64,000 nt of DNA. Source: Anabaena azotica FACHB-119. Lineage in GTDB: Bacteria; Cyanobacteriota; Cyanobacteriia; Cyanobacteriales; Nostocaceae. This document shows, one piece after another, positions 18,209 through 27,180 of this stretch (the first letter of the stretch is position 1; each line of letters opens with the position of its first letter). Made by a program: the position numbers and the translations under genes. Under the pieces are notes generated by a model, which was not told the DNA's origin, ran no database searches, and saw only the letters and a list, made by a program, of their open reading frames with translations. Where the stretch lies: the NCBI RefSeq assembly GCF_014697625.1, contig NZ_JACJSG010000016.1, positions 93,325 through 157,324 of the forward strand, in the 5' to 3' direction.

Positions 18209-19135
18209 GACTTACTGCGATCGCTACCTTTAGGACTATACTTAGAACAGCCCCAAACTTGGTTACATAAACTCGATCCGCGAGTTAAGTTCATTTGGTT
18301 AATGAGTTTTCTTACCAGCTACAGTTTTGCCAATAACTTGTGGCGGGTACTACTGGTAGCATTATTAATAATTCTGACTGTCACTGCCCAAATTCCCCGA
18401 CGAGTATGGCAACAGCAGATGGGCTGGTTATTAACATTATCATTTTTTGTGTTGCTCATCGGAGCCATTAGTCCTGATGCAATGGGTGTAGAATACCAAC
18501 CACGCCTCCCAGCCAACCCCCAAGTTTTAACCCAGCCAGCCAACACAAATAATTCCCCAACAGCCCCAGAACCAGTAAAAAGTAGTAAAAGCTATAGTTA
18601 CGTCTTATTTCACAAAGGCCCAGTCAAAGTCACCCGCCGTTCTCTAGATTTAGCTGTCAGCCTGAGTTCAATTTTGTTTACCGTAATCTACAGTTCTACC
18701 TTATATTTACTGACAACCGCACCAGAAGAAATTACATCTGGTATAGAAAGCTTAATGCAGCCCCTACGCCGATTTAAGATACCAGTAACAGAACTGACAT
18801 TGACTTTAACCTTATCCTTACGTTTCATTCCCCTAGTTCTAGAAGAAGTGCAAAATCTCATCCGTTCTGTGATGACTAGGGCGATAAATTGGAAAAAACT
18901 CGGCTTAAAAGGTGCAGTTAAAGTTTGGATGATTGTAGCCGAGAGACTATTAGAAAACTTGCTACTCAGGGCTTCGCAAATGGCTAGCGCCATGACAGTA
19001 CGCGGTTTTACCAGCCCCAACGAACACCGAGTCCCTTGGCACGATTTACGCTTAAAATCATGGGATTGGCTAGCGATCGCTATTCTTACCATATTTTGGG
19101 GCATCAGAATAGTCTTTGGCAATGAAATTTCATAG
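18206..19135 (+). CDS. ecfT: EcfT/CbiQ-family transmembrane subunit of an ECF transporter
   Basis: The protein has about 309 residues from ATG 18206. It contains LDPRVKFIWL (the N-terminal EcfT signature), several hydrophobic helices (about 25-60, 70-90, 155-180, 280-300), a hydrophilic insert rich in Pro/Asn at about 95-145, and the coupling-helix signature ending SAMTVRGF. In energy-coupling-factor importers EcfT joins the substrate-binding S component to the two ATPases. No ATPase or S component is adjacent, so it would work with components encoded elsewhere, perhaps serving several vitamins or metals. The start codon lies inside a tandem repeat, and no Shine-Dalgarno is visible. Confidence 0.88.
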   Translation: MDLLRSLPLGLYLEQPQTWLHKLDPRVKFIWLMSFLTSYSFANNLWRVLLVALLIILTVTAQIPRRVWQQQMGWLLTLSFFVLLIGAISPDAMGVEYQPRLPANPQVLTQPANTNNSPTAPEPVKSSKSYSYVLFHKGPVKVTRRSLDLAVSLSSILFTVIYSSTLYLLTTAPEEITSGIESLMQPLRRFKIPVTELTLTLTLSLRFIPLVLEEVQNLIRSVMTRAINWKKLGLKGAVKVWMIVAERLLENLLLRASQMASAMTVRGFTSPNEHRVPWHDLRLKSWDWLAIAILTIFWGIRIVFGNEIS

Positions 19136-19836
19136 AAGCTAGGGACTGGGGAAGGGGAAAGGGAAAGGGGGAAAGGGGGAAAGGGGAAAGGGGAAAGGCA
19201 CAACTGACAACTGATAACTGATAACTGATAACTGATAACTGTCACCTGTCAACTTTTCCCCAAACTGTAGCAATACCGACTGTTATCACAAACAGTTATT
19301 AGGAAAATTCGCCTGTTGGCTATTTTGCTCTAACAAGCGATAATTATGTAAACATGGAGAAAAGTTAGATTCAACAGCAGGATAAAAGTCTGTGCCAACA
19401 ACTCCAAAGGGCGCATCTCAACGTCACTGGAAGCCGCCAACAAACGCATCAGGGATTTTCTGTGCTGCCAATGACAGTTGTGAGAGGGGGACAGTTGACA
19501 GGTAATAGGTGACAGGTGACAGGTGACAGGTAACAAGAGTTATAAATTCTCCTCCATCTCCCTTTTCCCCTCCTCTTAGGGGTTAGGGGTGGGTTACTCC
19601 CTCATCTTCCCCCACTCCCTCATCTCCCCCATCTCCCCCCACTCCCCCCACTCCCCACTGCTGGCTTAGTCTACCAATGAAGAATGAGATCAAGGTCTTC
19701 ATAAGCACAATTTAAGGGTAAAATTTGCTGATTCTCACCTGACTGTATCCCAATATTCTGGCGCAAGAGAAAATATCGTCCGAATATGGGAATTTGATTG
19801 CAAAAAAAATTATAGATTCTGCTACTTGATTGATAG
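19136..19836. repeat. Intergenic region with STRR arrays, upstream of pipX
   Basis: It contains GGGGAAAG units (19145-19198), TGATAAC units (19205-19245), a GACAGGT array (19490-19540) and CATCTCCC units (19555-19660). The last ~170 bp ahead of pipX is non-repetitive and should hold its promoter. I saw no clean GTAN8TAC NtcA site. Confidence 0.85.
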
Positions 19837-20115
19837 ATGAATCCAGAAACCTCGGAAACTTACATAAATCACCCTACTTGGGGTTTGCTATATCGGATCT
19901 GTATGGTTGATGAAAACCAGGATCTGTTTACTACACTTTACGCCCAACGCTTGTTTTTTCTAGTAGTGAATGACATTAAAGCGATTAAGTTCCAGCCTAT
20001 AGGACGCACTGAAGCAAGAATGCTGTTGGAAAATCGTTTACGGACTTTACGTCGTAATGGTCAATCACAGGAGTACGATCAGCTTCAGAGTGTTTTCCAA
20101 CGCACCTTCCAATGA
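19837..20115 (+). CDS. pipX: PipX, PII- and NtcA-binding co-activator
   Basis: This 92-residue protein has the normal PipX length. The N-terminal Tudor-like part (Y-INHPTWGLLYRICMVDE, LYAQRLFFLV) binds PII and NtcA, and the C-terminal helices carry RLRTLRR. PipX swaps between NtcA (high 2-oxoglutarate, nitrogen starvation) and PII (low 2-oxoglutarate), tuning nitrogen genes. Its stop overlaps the pipY start (ATGA), the conserved cyanobacterial pipXY arrangement. Confidence 0.96.
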   Translation: MNPETSETYINHPTWGLLYRICMVDENQDLFTTLYAQRLFFLVVNDIKAIKFQPIGRTEARMLLENRLRTLRRNGQSQEYDQLQSVFQRTFQ

Positions 20116-20780
20116 TGAGTTCGATTAGCGAACAGGTTACTCAAATTCAGGCCTCCCTACCGCCTTCAGTCAGGTTAATTGCTGTCACTAAGCAAATGCC
20201 GACTGAAGTTATTCGTGCTGCCTATGCTGCTGGTATCCGCGATTTTGGCGAAAATCGTATCCAAGAGGCGGCTGCTAAACAAGCCCAGTTACAAGACTTA
20301 CCGGATATTACTTGGCACTTTATCGGACATTTGCAAACGAACAAGGCCAAGAAAGCTCTAGAACTATTTGACTGGATTCACTCTGTAGATAATTTGAAAT
20401 TAGCACAGCGCCTAGACGAATTAGCCCAACAGCTAGGAGTTGAGCCAAAAGTTTGCCTACAAGTGAAAATCCTTCCAGACCCCAATAAGTCTGGTTGGAC
20501 TGTACCAGAGCTACTAACCGATTTACCAGCACTTGACCTTTGTAAAAATTTACAAATTCAGGGTTTAATGACAATTCCGCCCTTTGGTTTAGATAACGCG
20601 GAAATCCTTTATGTATTTAACAGCACTTGCAAATTAGCCAAGGAAATTGCGGAAAAACCTTGGTCACACATTCAGATGAATGAGTTATCGATGGGTATGT
20701 CAGGCGACTACCAACTAGCAGTGCAAGCAGGCGCAACGATGATTAGATTGGGAACTATTTTATTTGGCAAGCGTACTTAA
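20112..20780 (+). CDS. pipY: PipY (YggS/PLPBP), pyridoxal-phosphate homeostasis protein
   Basis: This 222-residue protein has the COG0325 fold of an alanine-racemase-like TIM barrel without the second domain. The PLP lysine is K27 in LIAVTKQM. Other conserved stretches are FGENRIQEA, WHFIGHLQTNK and MNELSMGMSGDYQLAVQAG. It buffers PLP and affects amino-acid pools. It overlaps pipX by four bases, so the two are translationally coupled. The start could be ATG 20112 or the adjacent ATG 20115. Confidence 0.95.
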   Translation: MMSSISEQVTQIQASLPPSVRLIAVTKQMPTEVIRAAYAAGIRDFGENRIQEAAAKQAQLQDLPDITWHFIGHLQTNKAKKALELFDWIHSVDNLKLAQRLDELAQQLGVEPKVCLQVKILPDPNKSGWTVPELLTDLPALDLCKNLQIQGLMTIPPFGLDNAEILYVFNSTCKLAKEIAEKPWSHIQMNELSMGMSGDYQLAVQAGATMIRLGTILFGKRT

Positions 20781-21153
20781 GCAAAAGTACTAGTGCTGGG
20801 TCTACAGTATCGATTAGTGCTGGGTCTTGGGTACGCAAATTTGCTGCCCATACCAGTGCAATAAAATACTGTAAAATAAATTAAACAAAAATAAATAATC
20901 AACAAGAAGCACTAAATACAAATTTAGTCAACTTTCCATTAAGGAATTGTTGAGATATAATCTTGACTCAATTATTGTATCTAGGTTAATGTACAGGCGT
21001 TACCAATAACGCCATTTCATTGCCATTAGCAGTAGTAGATGCTACAAATAGCGATAAAATTAATAGGCCATTTGCCCTTTGTAGCGATATCAATAAGCTA
21101 CATTAACAGTGAACCGAATTTTCAGAGGCAATTTGCAGAAGGAGTGCAACTAA
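20781..21153. promoter_or_regulatory. sepF upstream region with inverted repeats
   Basis: No gene. Near 20790-20835 the phrase AGTGCTGGGTCT occurs twice as a direct repeat. At 21041-21048 GCTACAAA is the perfect inverse of TTTGTAGC at 21078-21085, and a further GCTACA follows at 21098. These three sites lie within 115 bp of the sepF start and could be a regulatory dyad. The ribosome site is AAGGAG at about 21139. Confidence 0.45.
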
Positions 21154-21750
21154 ATGAACAATATATTTTCTAAGCTACGAGACTTTGTAGGTCTCAACGA
21201 GCAAGTAGAGTACGAATACTACGAAGAAGATCCTGATACAGATAACTACCAAAATTTGTATCAACAGGAAAATCCTCAACCAACACCAGCAGAGGCTGCC
21301 CCAAACAATCGACGTTGGCGTGAACCCGTGACTACAATGGGTGATGACGTTGCTACAGGAACAAAATCGACTATGGGGAATGTGATTGGTATGCCAGGAG
21401 CAATTAACGGAATTTCTGAAGTATTAGTACTCGAACCGCGTACATTTGAAGAAATGCCCCAGGCAATTCAAGCACTACGTGAGCGTAAATCAGTAGTGTT
21501 GAACTTGACAATCATGGATCCAGATCAAGCACAAAGGGCTGTTGATTTTGTTGCAGGTGGAACTTACGCACTGGATGGACATCAAGAACGTATTGGCGAA
21601 AGCATCTTTTTGTTTACGCCGAGCTGTGTGCAAGTTAGCACTCAAGGTGGAGTTATTCATGAAGTACCCCAACCCCCCGCACGTCCTGCACGCACCGCAC
21701 CAGCTAATCCCAGTTCTTGGGGCAACGAAGGCAACCGGATGGCACAATAA
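21154..21750 (+). CDS. sepF: SepF (Cdv2), cell-division protein
   Basis: This 198-residue protein has an N-terminal amphipathic membrane-binding helix (NNIFSKLRDFVGL), an acidic Tyr-rich linker (about 18-60) and a SepF core (about 88-170; VLEPRTFEEMPQAIQALRER, VVLNLTIMDPDQAQRAVDF and GGTYALDGHQERIGESIFLF). The tail is rich in Pro/Ala. SepF links FtsZ to the membrane; the cyanobacterial form is needed for septum formation. It lies in the conserved pipX-pipY-sepF-proC neighbourhood. Confidence 0.95.
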   Translation: MNNIFSKLRDFVGLNEQVEYEYYEEDPDTDNYQNLYQQENPQPTPAEAAPNNRRWREPVTTMGDDVATGTKSTMGNVIGMPGAINGISEVLVLEPRTFEEMPQAIQALRERKSVVLNLTIMDPDQAQRAVDFVAGGTYALDGHQERIGESIFLFTPSCVQVSTQGGVIHEVPQPPARPARTAPANPSSWGNEGNRMAQ

Positions 21751-21754
21751 GGTT

Positions 21755-21844
21755 AAATTAGTCATTAGTCCATAGTCAATAGTTCAAAAATGACAATTGA
21801 CTATGACTATTGACTATTGACCAATGACTAACGATTAACGACTA
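21755..21844. repeat. STRR array between sepF and proC
   Basis: GACTATT/TAGTCAT 7-mers from about 21760 to 21840 run up to the proC ATG. Confidence 0.85.
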
Positions 21845-22663
21845 ATGACAATAAAATTTGGTTTAATTGGTGGCGGGGTAATGGGAGAAGCGTTGTTATC
21901 CCGCCTTATTGCGCGAGAAATTTATCAACCATCACAAGTCATAGTCAGCGAACCGCAAGCAGCGCGACAAGCTTTTTTACAAGAAAAATATCATGTGGCT
22001 GTCACTACAGATAACAGCCTAGTATTTACTCAAGCGCAAGAGGTTGTATTCTTGGCTGTAAAACCACAAGTATTTAGTGCGATCGCCCAAGAATTAGCAG
22101 ATATTGTAACAACACAAAAATCGCCCCTTGTCATCTCCATTTTGGCAGGAGTTTCCTTAAGCCAACTAGAAGCAGCGTTTCCCAATTCACCAGTAATTAG
22201 AGCTATGCCCAATACCCCAGCCACCGTAGGCGCAGGTGTCACAGCAATTACCTCTGGGGCATATACTTACGCTGAACATCAGCAATTGGCACAGCAAATT
22301 TTTTCCGCCGTGGGGGAAGTAGTGGAAGTATCGGAAAGCCTAATGGATGCAGTCACAGGACTTTCCGGTAGCGGCCCGGCTTACGTAGCCTTATTAGTAG
22401 AAGCCTTAGCCGATGGGGGAGTAGCCGCAGGTTTGCCAAGAGGAATTGCTAATCAACTAGCAATACAAACCGTACTCGGAACAGCCCAACTACTACAAGA
22501 AAGCAAAATCCACCCAGCCGAACTCAAAGACAGAGTTACCAGCCCAGGCGGTACGACAATAGCTGGGATCGCCCAACTAGAAAAAGCCGGCTTCCGTTCC
22601 GCCTTAATCGAAGCAGTCAAAGCAGCTGCATGGCGATCGCAAGAATTGGGGACGAGGGACTAG
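21845..22663 (+). CDS. proC: ProC, pyrroline-5-carboxylate reductase
   Basis: This 272-residue protein has an N-terminal Rossmann motif GLIGGGVMGEALL (6-18) for NAD(P)H, FLAVKPQVF, RAMPNTPATVGAG and the C-terminal dimerisation domain with GLSGSGPAYV and DRVTSPGGTTIAGI. It catalyses the last step of proline synthesis. It follows sepF on the same strand after a tandem repeat. Confidence 0.97.
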   Translation: MTIKFGLIGGGVMGEALLSRLIAREIYQPSQVIVSEPQAARQAFLQEKYHVAVTTDNSLVFTQAQEVVFLAVKPQVFSAIAQELADIVTTQKSPLVISILAGVSLSQLEAAFPNSPVIRAMPNTPATVGAGVTAITSGAYTYAEHQQLAQQIFSAVGEVVEVSESLMDAVTGLSGSGPAYVALLVEALADGGVAAGLPRGIANQLAIQTVLGTAQLLQESKIHPAELKDRVTSPGGTTIAGIAQLEKAGFRSALIEAVKAAAWRSQELGTRD

Positions 22664-22857
22664 GGACTGGGGACTGGGAAAGCAGGGGAGCAACCCACCC
22701 CTAGCCCCTCCCAGGAGGGGAACCCAGCAGGGAAGCATGGGAGCAGTCTTTCCCCTTCCCCCTTTCCCCCCTCCCCCCTCCCCTTTCCCCAATCCCCTAT
22801 CGAAGTTGACAAAGACTCGTTAATATAGTAAACAGTCTGCTTGAAAAAAATAATTGA
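22664..22857. repeat. Low-complexity intergenic G/C-skewed repeats
   Basis: It holds GGGGACTGGG and CCCCTTTCCCC-type repeats and an imperfect large dyad. No gene is seen. Apparent frames on the minus strand are repeat translation. Confidence 0.8.
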
Positions 22858-25536
22858 GTGAATTATCCCGCGCCGTCTCCACAACTGGACTTAGGGTCGA
22901 TATTTCCCTTTGATCTAGATCAGTTTCAAAAAGATGCGATCGCGTCCCTCAACGCGGGGCGCTCTGTTGTTGTGTGTGCGCCCACAGGTTCGGGCAAAAC
23001 TTTAGTTGGAGAGTACGCCATCTATCGTGCTTTGGCACGGGGGAAACGGGTATTTTACACGACTCCCTTAAAGGCGTTGTCCAACCAAAAATTACGCGAT
23101 TTTCGTGAGAAATTCGGTGCTGACCTGGTAGGGCTGTTAACTGGCGATGCTTCTATCAATAGAGATGCGCCGATTTTGGTGATGACCACAGAGATTTTTC
23201 GGAATATGCTCTACGGTACACCAATTGGACAAGTCGGCACTTCCCTAGTAAACGTGGAAGCAGTGGTACTGGATGAGTGCCATTACATGAACGATCGCCA
23301 AAGAGGTACAGTCTGGGAAGAGTCGATTATTTATTGCCCCCGTGAAGTGCAACTAGTCGCCCTATCTGCTACCGTTGCCAATAGCGACCAACTCACCGAC
23401 TGGCTAAATCGCGTCCACGGCCCCACAGACCTGATTTACTCTGATTTTCGCCCTGTTCCTCTGGAGTTTCACTACTGCAATCCCAAGGGGCTGTTTCCCC
23501 TATTGAATGATAGCAAAACCAAAATTAACCCCCGTTTAGCTAATAGAGGTAAAAGGCGACAAGGGGATAAAGGTAAGAATGGTAGACCAGAAGCCCCCAG
23601 CATCGTCTATACCCTGAGTCACCTACAGCAAAGGGATATGTTGCCGGCGATTTACTTTATCTTCAGTCGTCGGGGATGTGATAAGGCTGTGGCGGAAGTA
23701 GGGGATCTGTGGTTGGTTAATAACGAAGAGTCCCAGATATTGCGGCGACAAATCGATGATTTCTTAGCGAGGAACCCGGAAGCAGGACGTTCTGGACAAA
23801 TTGCCCCCCTGTATAGGGGAATTGCGGCTCACCACGCCGGGATTTTACCAGCTTGGAAAGTTTTGGTAGAAGAATTATTCCAGCAAGGGTTAATTAAGGT
23901 TGTATTTGCCACGGAAACCTTAGCCGCAGGGATTAATATGCCTGCCCGGACGACAGTTATTTCCACCCTATCCAAACGTACAGACACCGGACACCGCCTC
24001 CTCAACGCTTCCGAATTTCTGCAAATGGCGGGGAGGGCTGGTCGTCGGGGGATGGATAAGCAAGGTCATGTAGTCACCTTGCAGACTCCTTTTGAAGGAT
24101 CTAAAGAGGCGGCGTATTTAGCCACATCGAAACCAGACCCGTTAGTTAGTCAGTTTACGCCTAGCTACGGTATGGTGTTGAACCTACTGCAAACCCACAC
24201 CATAGAGGAAGCCAAGGAACTGATCGAACGCAGTTTTGGGCAGTACATGGCGACTTTACATTTAAGACCAGATTACGAGGAAATTGCGGCTTTACAAGCT
24301 GAATTAGCGAGGTTACAGGAAATAATCAACTCCGTTGATGAAAGTGATATAGCGATTTATGAAAAATTGCGGCAACGGTTGAAAGTAGAACGCCAGTTAT
24401 TGAAGACTCTACAGGAGCAAGCCCAACAGGAGCGACAAGAACAAATCAAAATGCTCTTGGATTTTGCTGTTTTGGGAACATTGCTGAGTCTCAAGGGTAA
24501 AAATATTACAGTATCTACACCTGTAACAGCAGTGTTGGTGGGGAAAACCTCTGGTTCGCCATCGCCTTACTTGGTGTGTTTGGGACAGGATAATCGATGG
24601 TATGTTGCGGCTACTGAGGATGTGGTTGATTTATATGCGGAACTCCCGCGTGTGGATGTGCCAGCAGATATCCTCCCACCATCAGATTTGATGCTGAAAC
24701 CGGGACAATCGAGCCGTGGTGCTAAAGAAACGTTTGCGATCGCTCAAAGTATCCCCGACCCCGATAACAGTCTGCATCTCACCCCAGAGGTAGCCGAACA
24801 ACTCAGCCGCACCACCGCCATCCAAGCGCAGTTAGAAGCAAATCCCATACATCAATCAGGTAGTGTGGCGACGATTTTCAAAGCCCGCGCCCGCTATGTG
24901 GAACTAGAAGCCGAACTCGAACAAATGCAGGCTGTAGTAGAGCAACAATCCCAGCGTTATTGGGAAGAGTTTCTCAACCTAATCACCATCTTGCAACAGT
25001 TCGATTGCTTGGATAACCTAGTACCCACCCAACTGGGTCAAATTGCCGCCGCCATTCGGGGAGAAAATGAACTGTGGTTAGGTTTAGCTTTAGCTAGTGG
25101 TGAGTTAAATAATTTAGACCCCCATCACCTAGCCGCAACTATAGCCGCTTTAGTTACAGAAACCCCCCGTCCAGATAGCAGAGTCAACTTCAACCTTTCC
25201 CCAGAAATAGACGACGCTTGGTCGAGATTACAAAAAATCCGTCGCGCTGTCTTAAAGGTGCAGTACCGACATGGTGTAGCCTTACCTGTGGGTTTGGAGA
25301 ATCGCTATATTGGCTTAATTGCCCTTGTAGAACAGTGGGCTTTAGGAACCGAGTGGACTGAACTTTGTCAAAACACCACCTTGGATGAGGGTGATGTAGT
25401 GCGAATTTTGCGCCGGAGTTTGGATTTGTTATCCCAAATCCCCCACGTTCCTAATTTACCTGATGTTTTACAGCGTAACGCCTACCGAGCCATGCAACTG
25501 ATTGATAGATTCCCTGTGAATGAGGTTGTTGAGTAG
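22858..25536 (+). CDS. Ski2/Mtr4-like DEAD/DEAH-box RNA helicase
   Basis: This 892-residue protein starts at GTG 22858. Motif I APTGSGKT is at 41-48, motif II DECH at 139-142, motif III SAT (LVALSATVAN), and motif VI QMAGRAGRRGMD lies near 400. A C-terminal DSHCT-like region (about 700-890) follows. This architecture is that of Ski2/Mtr4-type 3'-5' helicases, which in eukaryotes feed the exosome. Cyanobacteria carry a conserved homologue whose target RNAs are unknown. It stands alone. Confidence 0.93.
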   Translation: MNYPAPSPQLDLGSIFPFDLDQFQKDAIASLNAGRSVVVCAPTGSGKTLVGEYAIYRALARGKRVFYTTPLKALSNQKLRDFREKFGADLVGLLTGDASINRDAPILVMTTEIFRNMLYGTPIGQVGTSLVNVEAVVLDECHYMNDRQRGTVWEESIIYCPREVQLVALSATVANSDQLTDWLNRVHGPTDLIYSDFRPVPLEFHYCNPKGLFPLLNDSKTKINPRLANRGKRRQGDKGKNGRPEAPSIVYTLSHLQQRDMLPAIYFIFSRRGCDKAVAEVGDLWLVNNEESQILRRQIDDFLARNPEAGRSGQIAPLYRGIAAHHAGILPAWKVLVEELFQQGLIKVVFATETLAAGINMPARTTVISTLSKRTDTGHRLLNASEFLQMAGRAGRRGMDKQGHVVTLQTPFEGSKEAAYLATSKPDPLVSQFTPSYGMVLNLLQTHTIEEAKELIERSFGQYMATLHLRPDYEEIAALQAELARLQEIINSVDESDIAIYEKLRQRLKVERQLLKTLQEQAQQERQEQIKMLLDFAVLGTLLSLKGKNITVSTPVTAVLVGKTSGSPSPYLVCLGQDNRWYVAATEDVVDLYAELPRVDVPADILPPSDLMLKPGQSSRGAKETFAIAQSIPDPDNSLHLTPEVAEQLSRTTAIQAQLEANPIHQSGSVATIFKARARYVELEAELEQMQAVVEQQSQRYWEEFLNLITILQQFDCLDNLVPTQLGQIAAAIRGENELWLGLALASGELNNLDPHHLAATIAALVTETPRPDSRVNFNLSPEIDDAWSRLQKIRRAVLKVQYRHGVALPVGLENRYIGLIALVEQWALGTEWTELCQNTTLDEGDVVRILRRSLDLLSQIPHVPNLPDVLQRNAYRAMQLIDRFPVNEVVE

Positions 25537-25570
25537 AGAATGGGTAAGTAGAACGGTGTACCAGTTTTGT

Positions 25571-25615
25571 AGTAAGGACTTTAGTCCTTCTTTGCTGACT
25601 AAAGTCCTTACCCTC
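25571..25615. repeat. Palindromic repeat AAGGACTTTAGTCCTT
   Basis: The inverted arms TAAGGACTTTAGTCCTT and GACTAAAGTCCTTA follow the helicase gene and could fold as a terminator-like hairpin. Related copies lie at about 27904-27935 and 59803-59858. Confidence 0.7.
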
Positions 25616-25744
25616 ATTTGTCACTCTCAGCAGAGAAAAAATAAAAATCAGGGTGAGCCAAAAATATATAGCAATTACTCTTCTAATTTTTGTGCAACTG
25701 TCTGCAAGTCTATAAAAGCAGATTCCTGCGCTATATTTATATTA

Positions 25745-25889
25745 ACCTGAGTTCGACAAGCGTTGTTTTGACCTCTCCCCCAACCCCTCTCCTTCGAGGA
25801 GAGGGGAGTAAGAGGGTGATTTTTTCGTTTCTCTTCCCTCTCCTTGTAGAAGAGGGAGGTTGGGAGGGAGAGGTTCATCGAACTCACGT
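25745..25889. mobile_element. MITE family A, copy 2
   Basis: The ends are CCTGAGTTCGAC and TCGAACTCACGT, and the interior carries the same pair of hairpins as copies 1 and 3. The flanks share TATATTA(A) on both sides, a likely 7-8 bp target duplication. The right end lies inside the 3' end of the minus-strand gene at 25884-26255 and gives that gene its stop codon. Confidence 0.85.
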
Positions 25890-26255
25890 TATATTAATTT
25901 CTAAGCAATACTTCAAAAATTGTCTTACACTTTCTAAAACAGCCATTTTAAATTCCTGAAAATTCAAGAAGATACTAATATTTTTATCTTCTATGCAAAG
26001 CTGATTGCTATTAATAGATAAATTAAAAACAGCGCCATAGTCTTCACCTACCCATTCCAGCTTTAGGTGTTTTTGAGTTTCTAATGTTTTGATATGTTCT
26101 AACAGAAAAGTTATTGTAATAAATATCATACATAATTTGTCTTTGAAGAAATATATTTCTTTCGCTCTATCTACAATTTCTATCCACCCTAAACTATAAC
26201 TGGCATTGTCTCCTATTAAATTTTCCTCATTATCAAGTTTTATATTTATAATCAT
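25884..26255 (-). CDS. Unknown AT-rich small protein ending inside a MITE
   Basis: This 123-residue protein (starts MIINIKLDNEENLIGDNASY) has alternating strands and no signal peptide. The last codons and the TGA stop come from the terminal repeat of MITE copy 2 (ATAACGTGA), so the original C-terminus may have been different. It belongs to a run of small, AT-rich, same-strand genes (to 27690) that look like orphan immunity genes of polymorphic toxins. I do not recognise its family. Confidence 0.6.
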   Translation of the reverse strand: MIINIKLDNEENLIGDNASYSLGWIEIVDRAKEIYFFKDKLCMIFITITFLLEHIKTLETQKHLKLEWVGEDYGAVFNLSINSNQLCIEDKNISIFLNFQEFKMAVLESVRQFLKYCLEINIT

Positions 26256-26559
26256 TACTATTGTTTTATGGGAAAGAAAGTGACATATTTTGTTAATATT
26301 GTCGTTCGCCGCAATTTTCGTGCCATTACTCTTTTATAGTAAGTTTTTAAAGTGTTGAAGATGATTTTGCATCTCATTATCCTCAACTACTTTTTTTTCA
26401 GCTAGTTTGACTTGGTTTGTTGTTAATTCAGATAGTGAAAAACAAAAACTGTAACTCTTCTAGATTAAGAAGAGAGTAATTAAAAAGTCTGGGGGTCTTA
26501 TTATATGCTGTTTTTCCTACAATTTAAGGTTTACTTTATAAATCATCTCTAAATCTTTG
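26256..26559. other. AT-rich intergenic region
   Basis: No start-supported frame, no repeat family and no RNA motif recognised. Confidence 0.5.
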
Positions 26560-26859
26560 TTAATATTCTTCGATTTTGCCATCAGTTCTTTCCACGTTAT
26601 GAACCATTTTAGCTAACCAAATGTAAGCCTCGTCATCTGAGTTTTCATCAAGAACCTGATTCGCTCCCTCGTGAACTAAAGTCAATGGTTGTCTTGGTAA
26701 AAGCTCTCGATTCTGAATCACTTGTACAATTCTTAACCAGTTTTCCTTATATACTTTGTTGCTAGCTATAGCATATCTAGCTTTTTCAATTGCTATCGCA
26801 TAATGTTCATAGTTAAAGAACTCACGCAGAAAATCCCAGATTAGTTCATAGTCTTGCAT
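26560..26859 (-). CDS. Small helical protein, possible orphan immunity protein
   Basis: This 99-residue protein, acidic and helical (begins MQDYELIWDFLREFFNYEHY), has no signal peptide and no TM segment. The composition and neighbourhood resemble immunity proteins of contact-dependent or polymorphic toxin systems. I cannot name the family, and no toxin gene is in the window. Codon use is AT-rich like its neighbours. Confidence 0.55.
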   Translation of the reverse strand: MQDYELIWDFLREFFNYEHYAIAIEKARYAIASNKVYKENWLRIVQVIQNRELLPRQPLTLVHEGANQVLDENSDDEAYIWLAKMVHNVERTDGKIEEY

Positions 26860-26879
26860 TTAATTTAGCTCTCTATGGA

Positions 26880-27120
26880 TATGCAGGAAAAGCACTTTCG
26901 AGACGGAATCCGCCCGGTTGGCTTGTGCGATGGCGCAGAGCGCCCAGCGTAGCTGATCGCATCTGGCAATTCCGCCGCTTTTTTAACCAGTCTGCGCCCT
27001 AATGCTGAGTGCCAAGGCAATTTCAGATCCCCGGCGTTGCAGTTCTTGGGCAATTAGGACTAGGCGATTGAAGTGCGATCGCCCGATAGCACTGGGGAGC
27101 ATTAAAAAGTGATTGTTCAT
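26880..27120 (-). pseudogene. Fragment of a glycosyltransferase N-terminus
   Basis: From ATG 27120 the minus strand reads MNNHFLMLPSAIGRSHFNRL, then VLIAQELQRRGSEIAL, and stops after 45 codons. This resembles the N-terminal nucleotide-sugar glycosyltransferase pattern GHFNRLVxIAQELQRRGHEV, where the usual Gly is Ser. The remainder (to about 26880) shows degenerate protein-like sequence in other frames. It is interpreted as the decayed 5' end of a larger gene. Confidence 0.45.
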
Positions 27121-27180
27121 TGGCTACATTGCCGCTCTAACATAGTCAAATTTTTAAAAGTAGATTACTTAATAAGCTAT

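Noticed and set aside
19660..19836. NtcA box (GTAN8TAC) for pipX
   Set aside because: No exact match was found by reading the strand; only partial matches exist.
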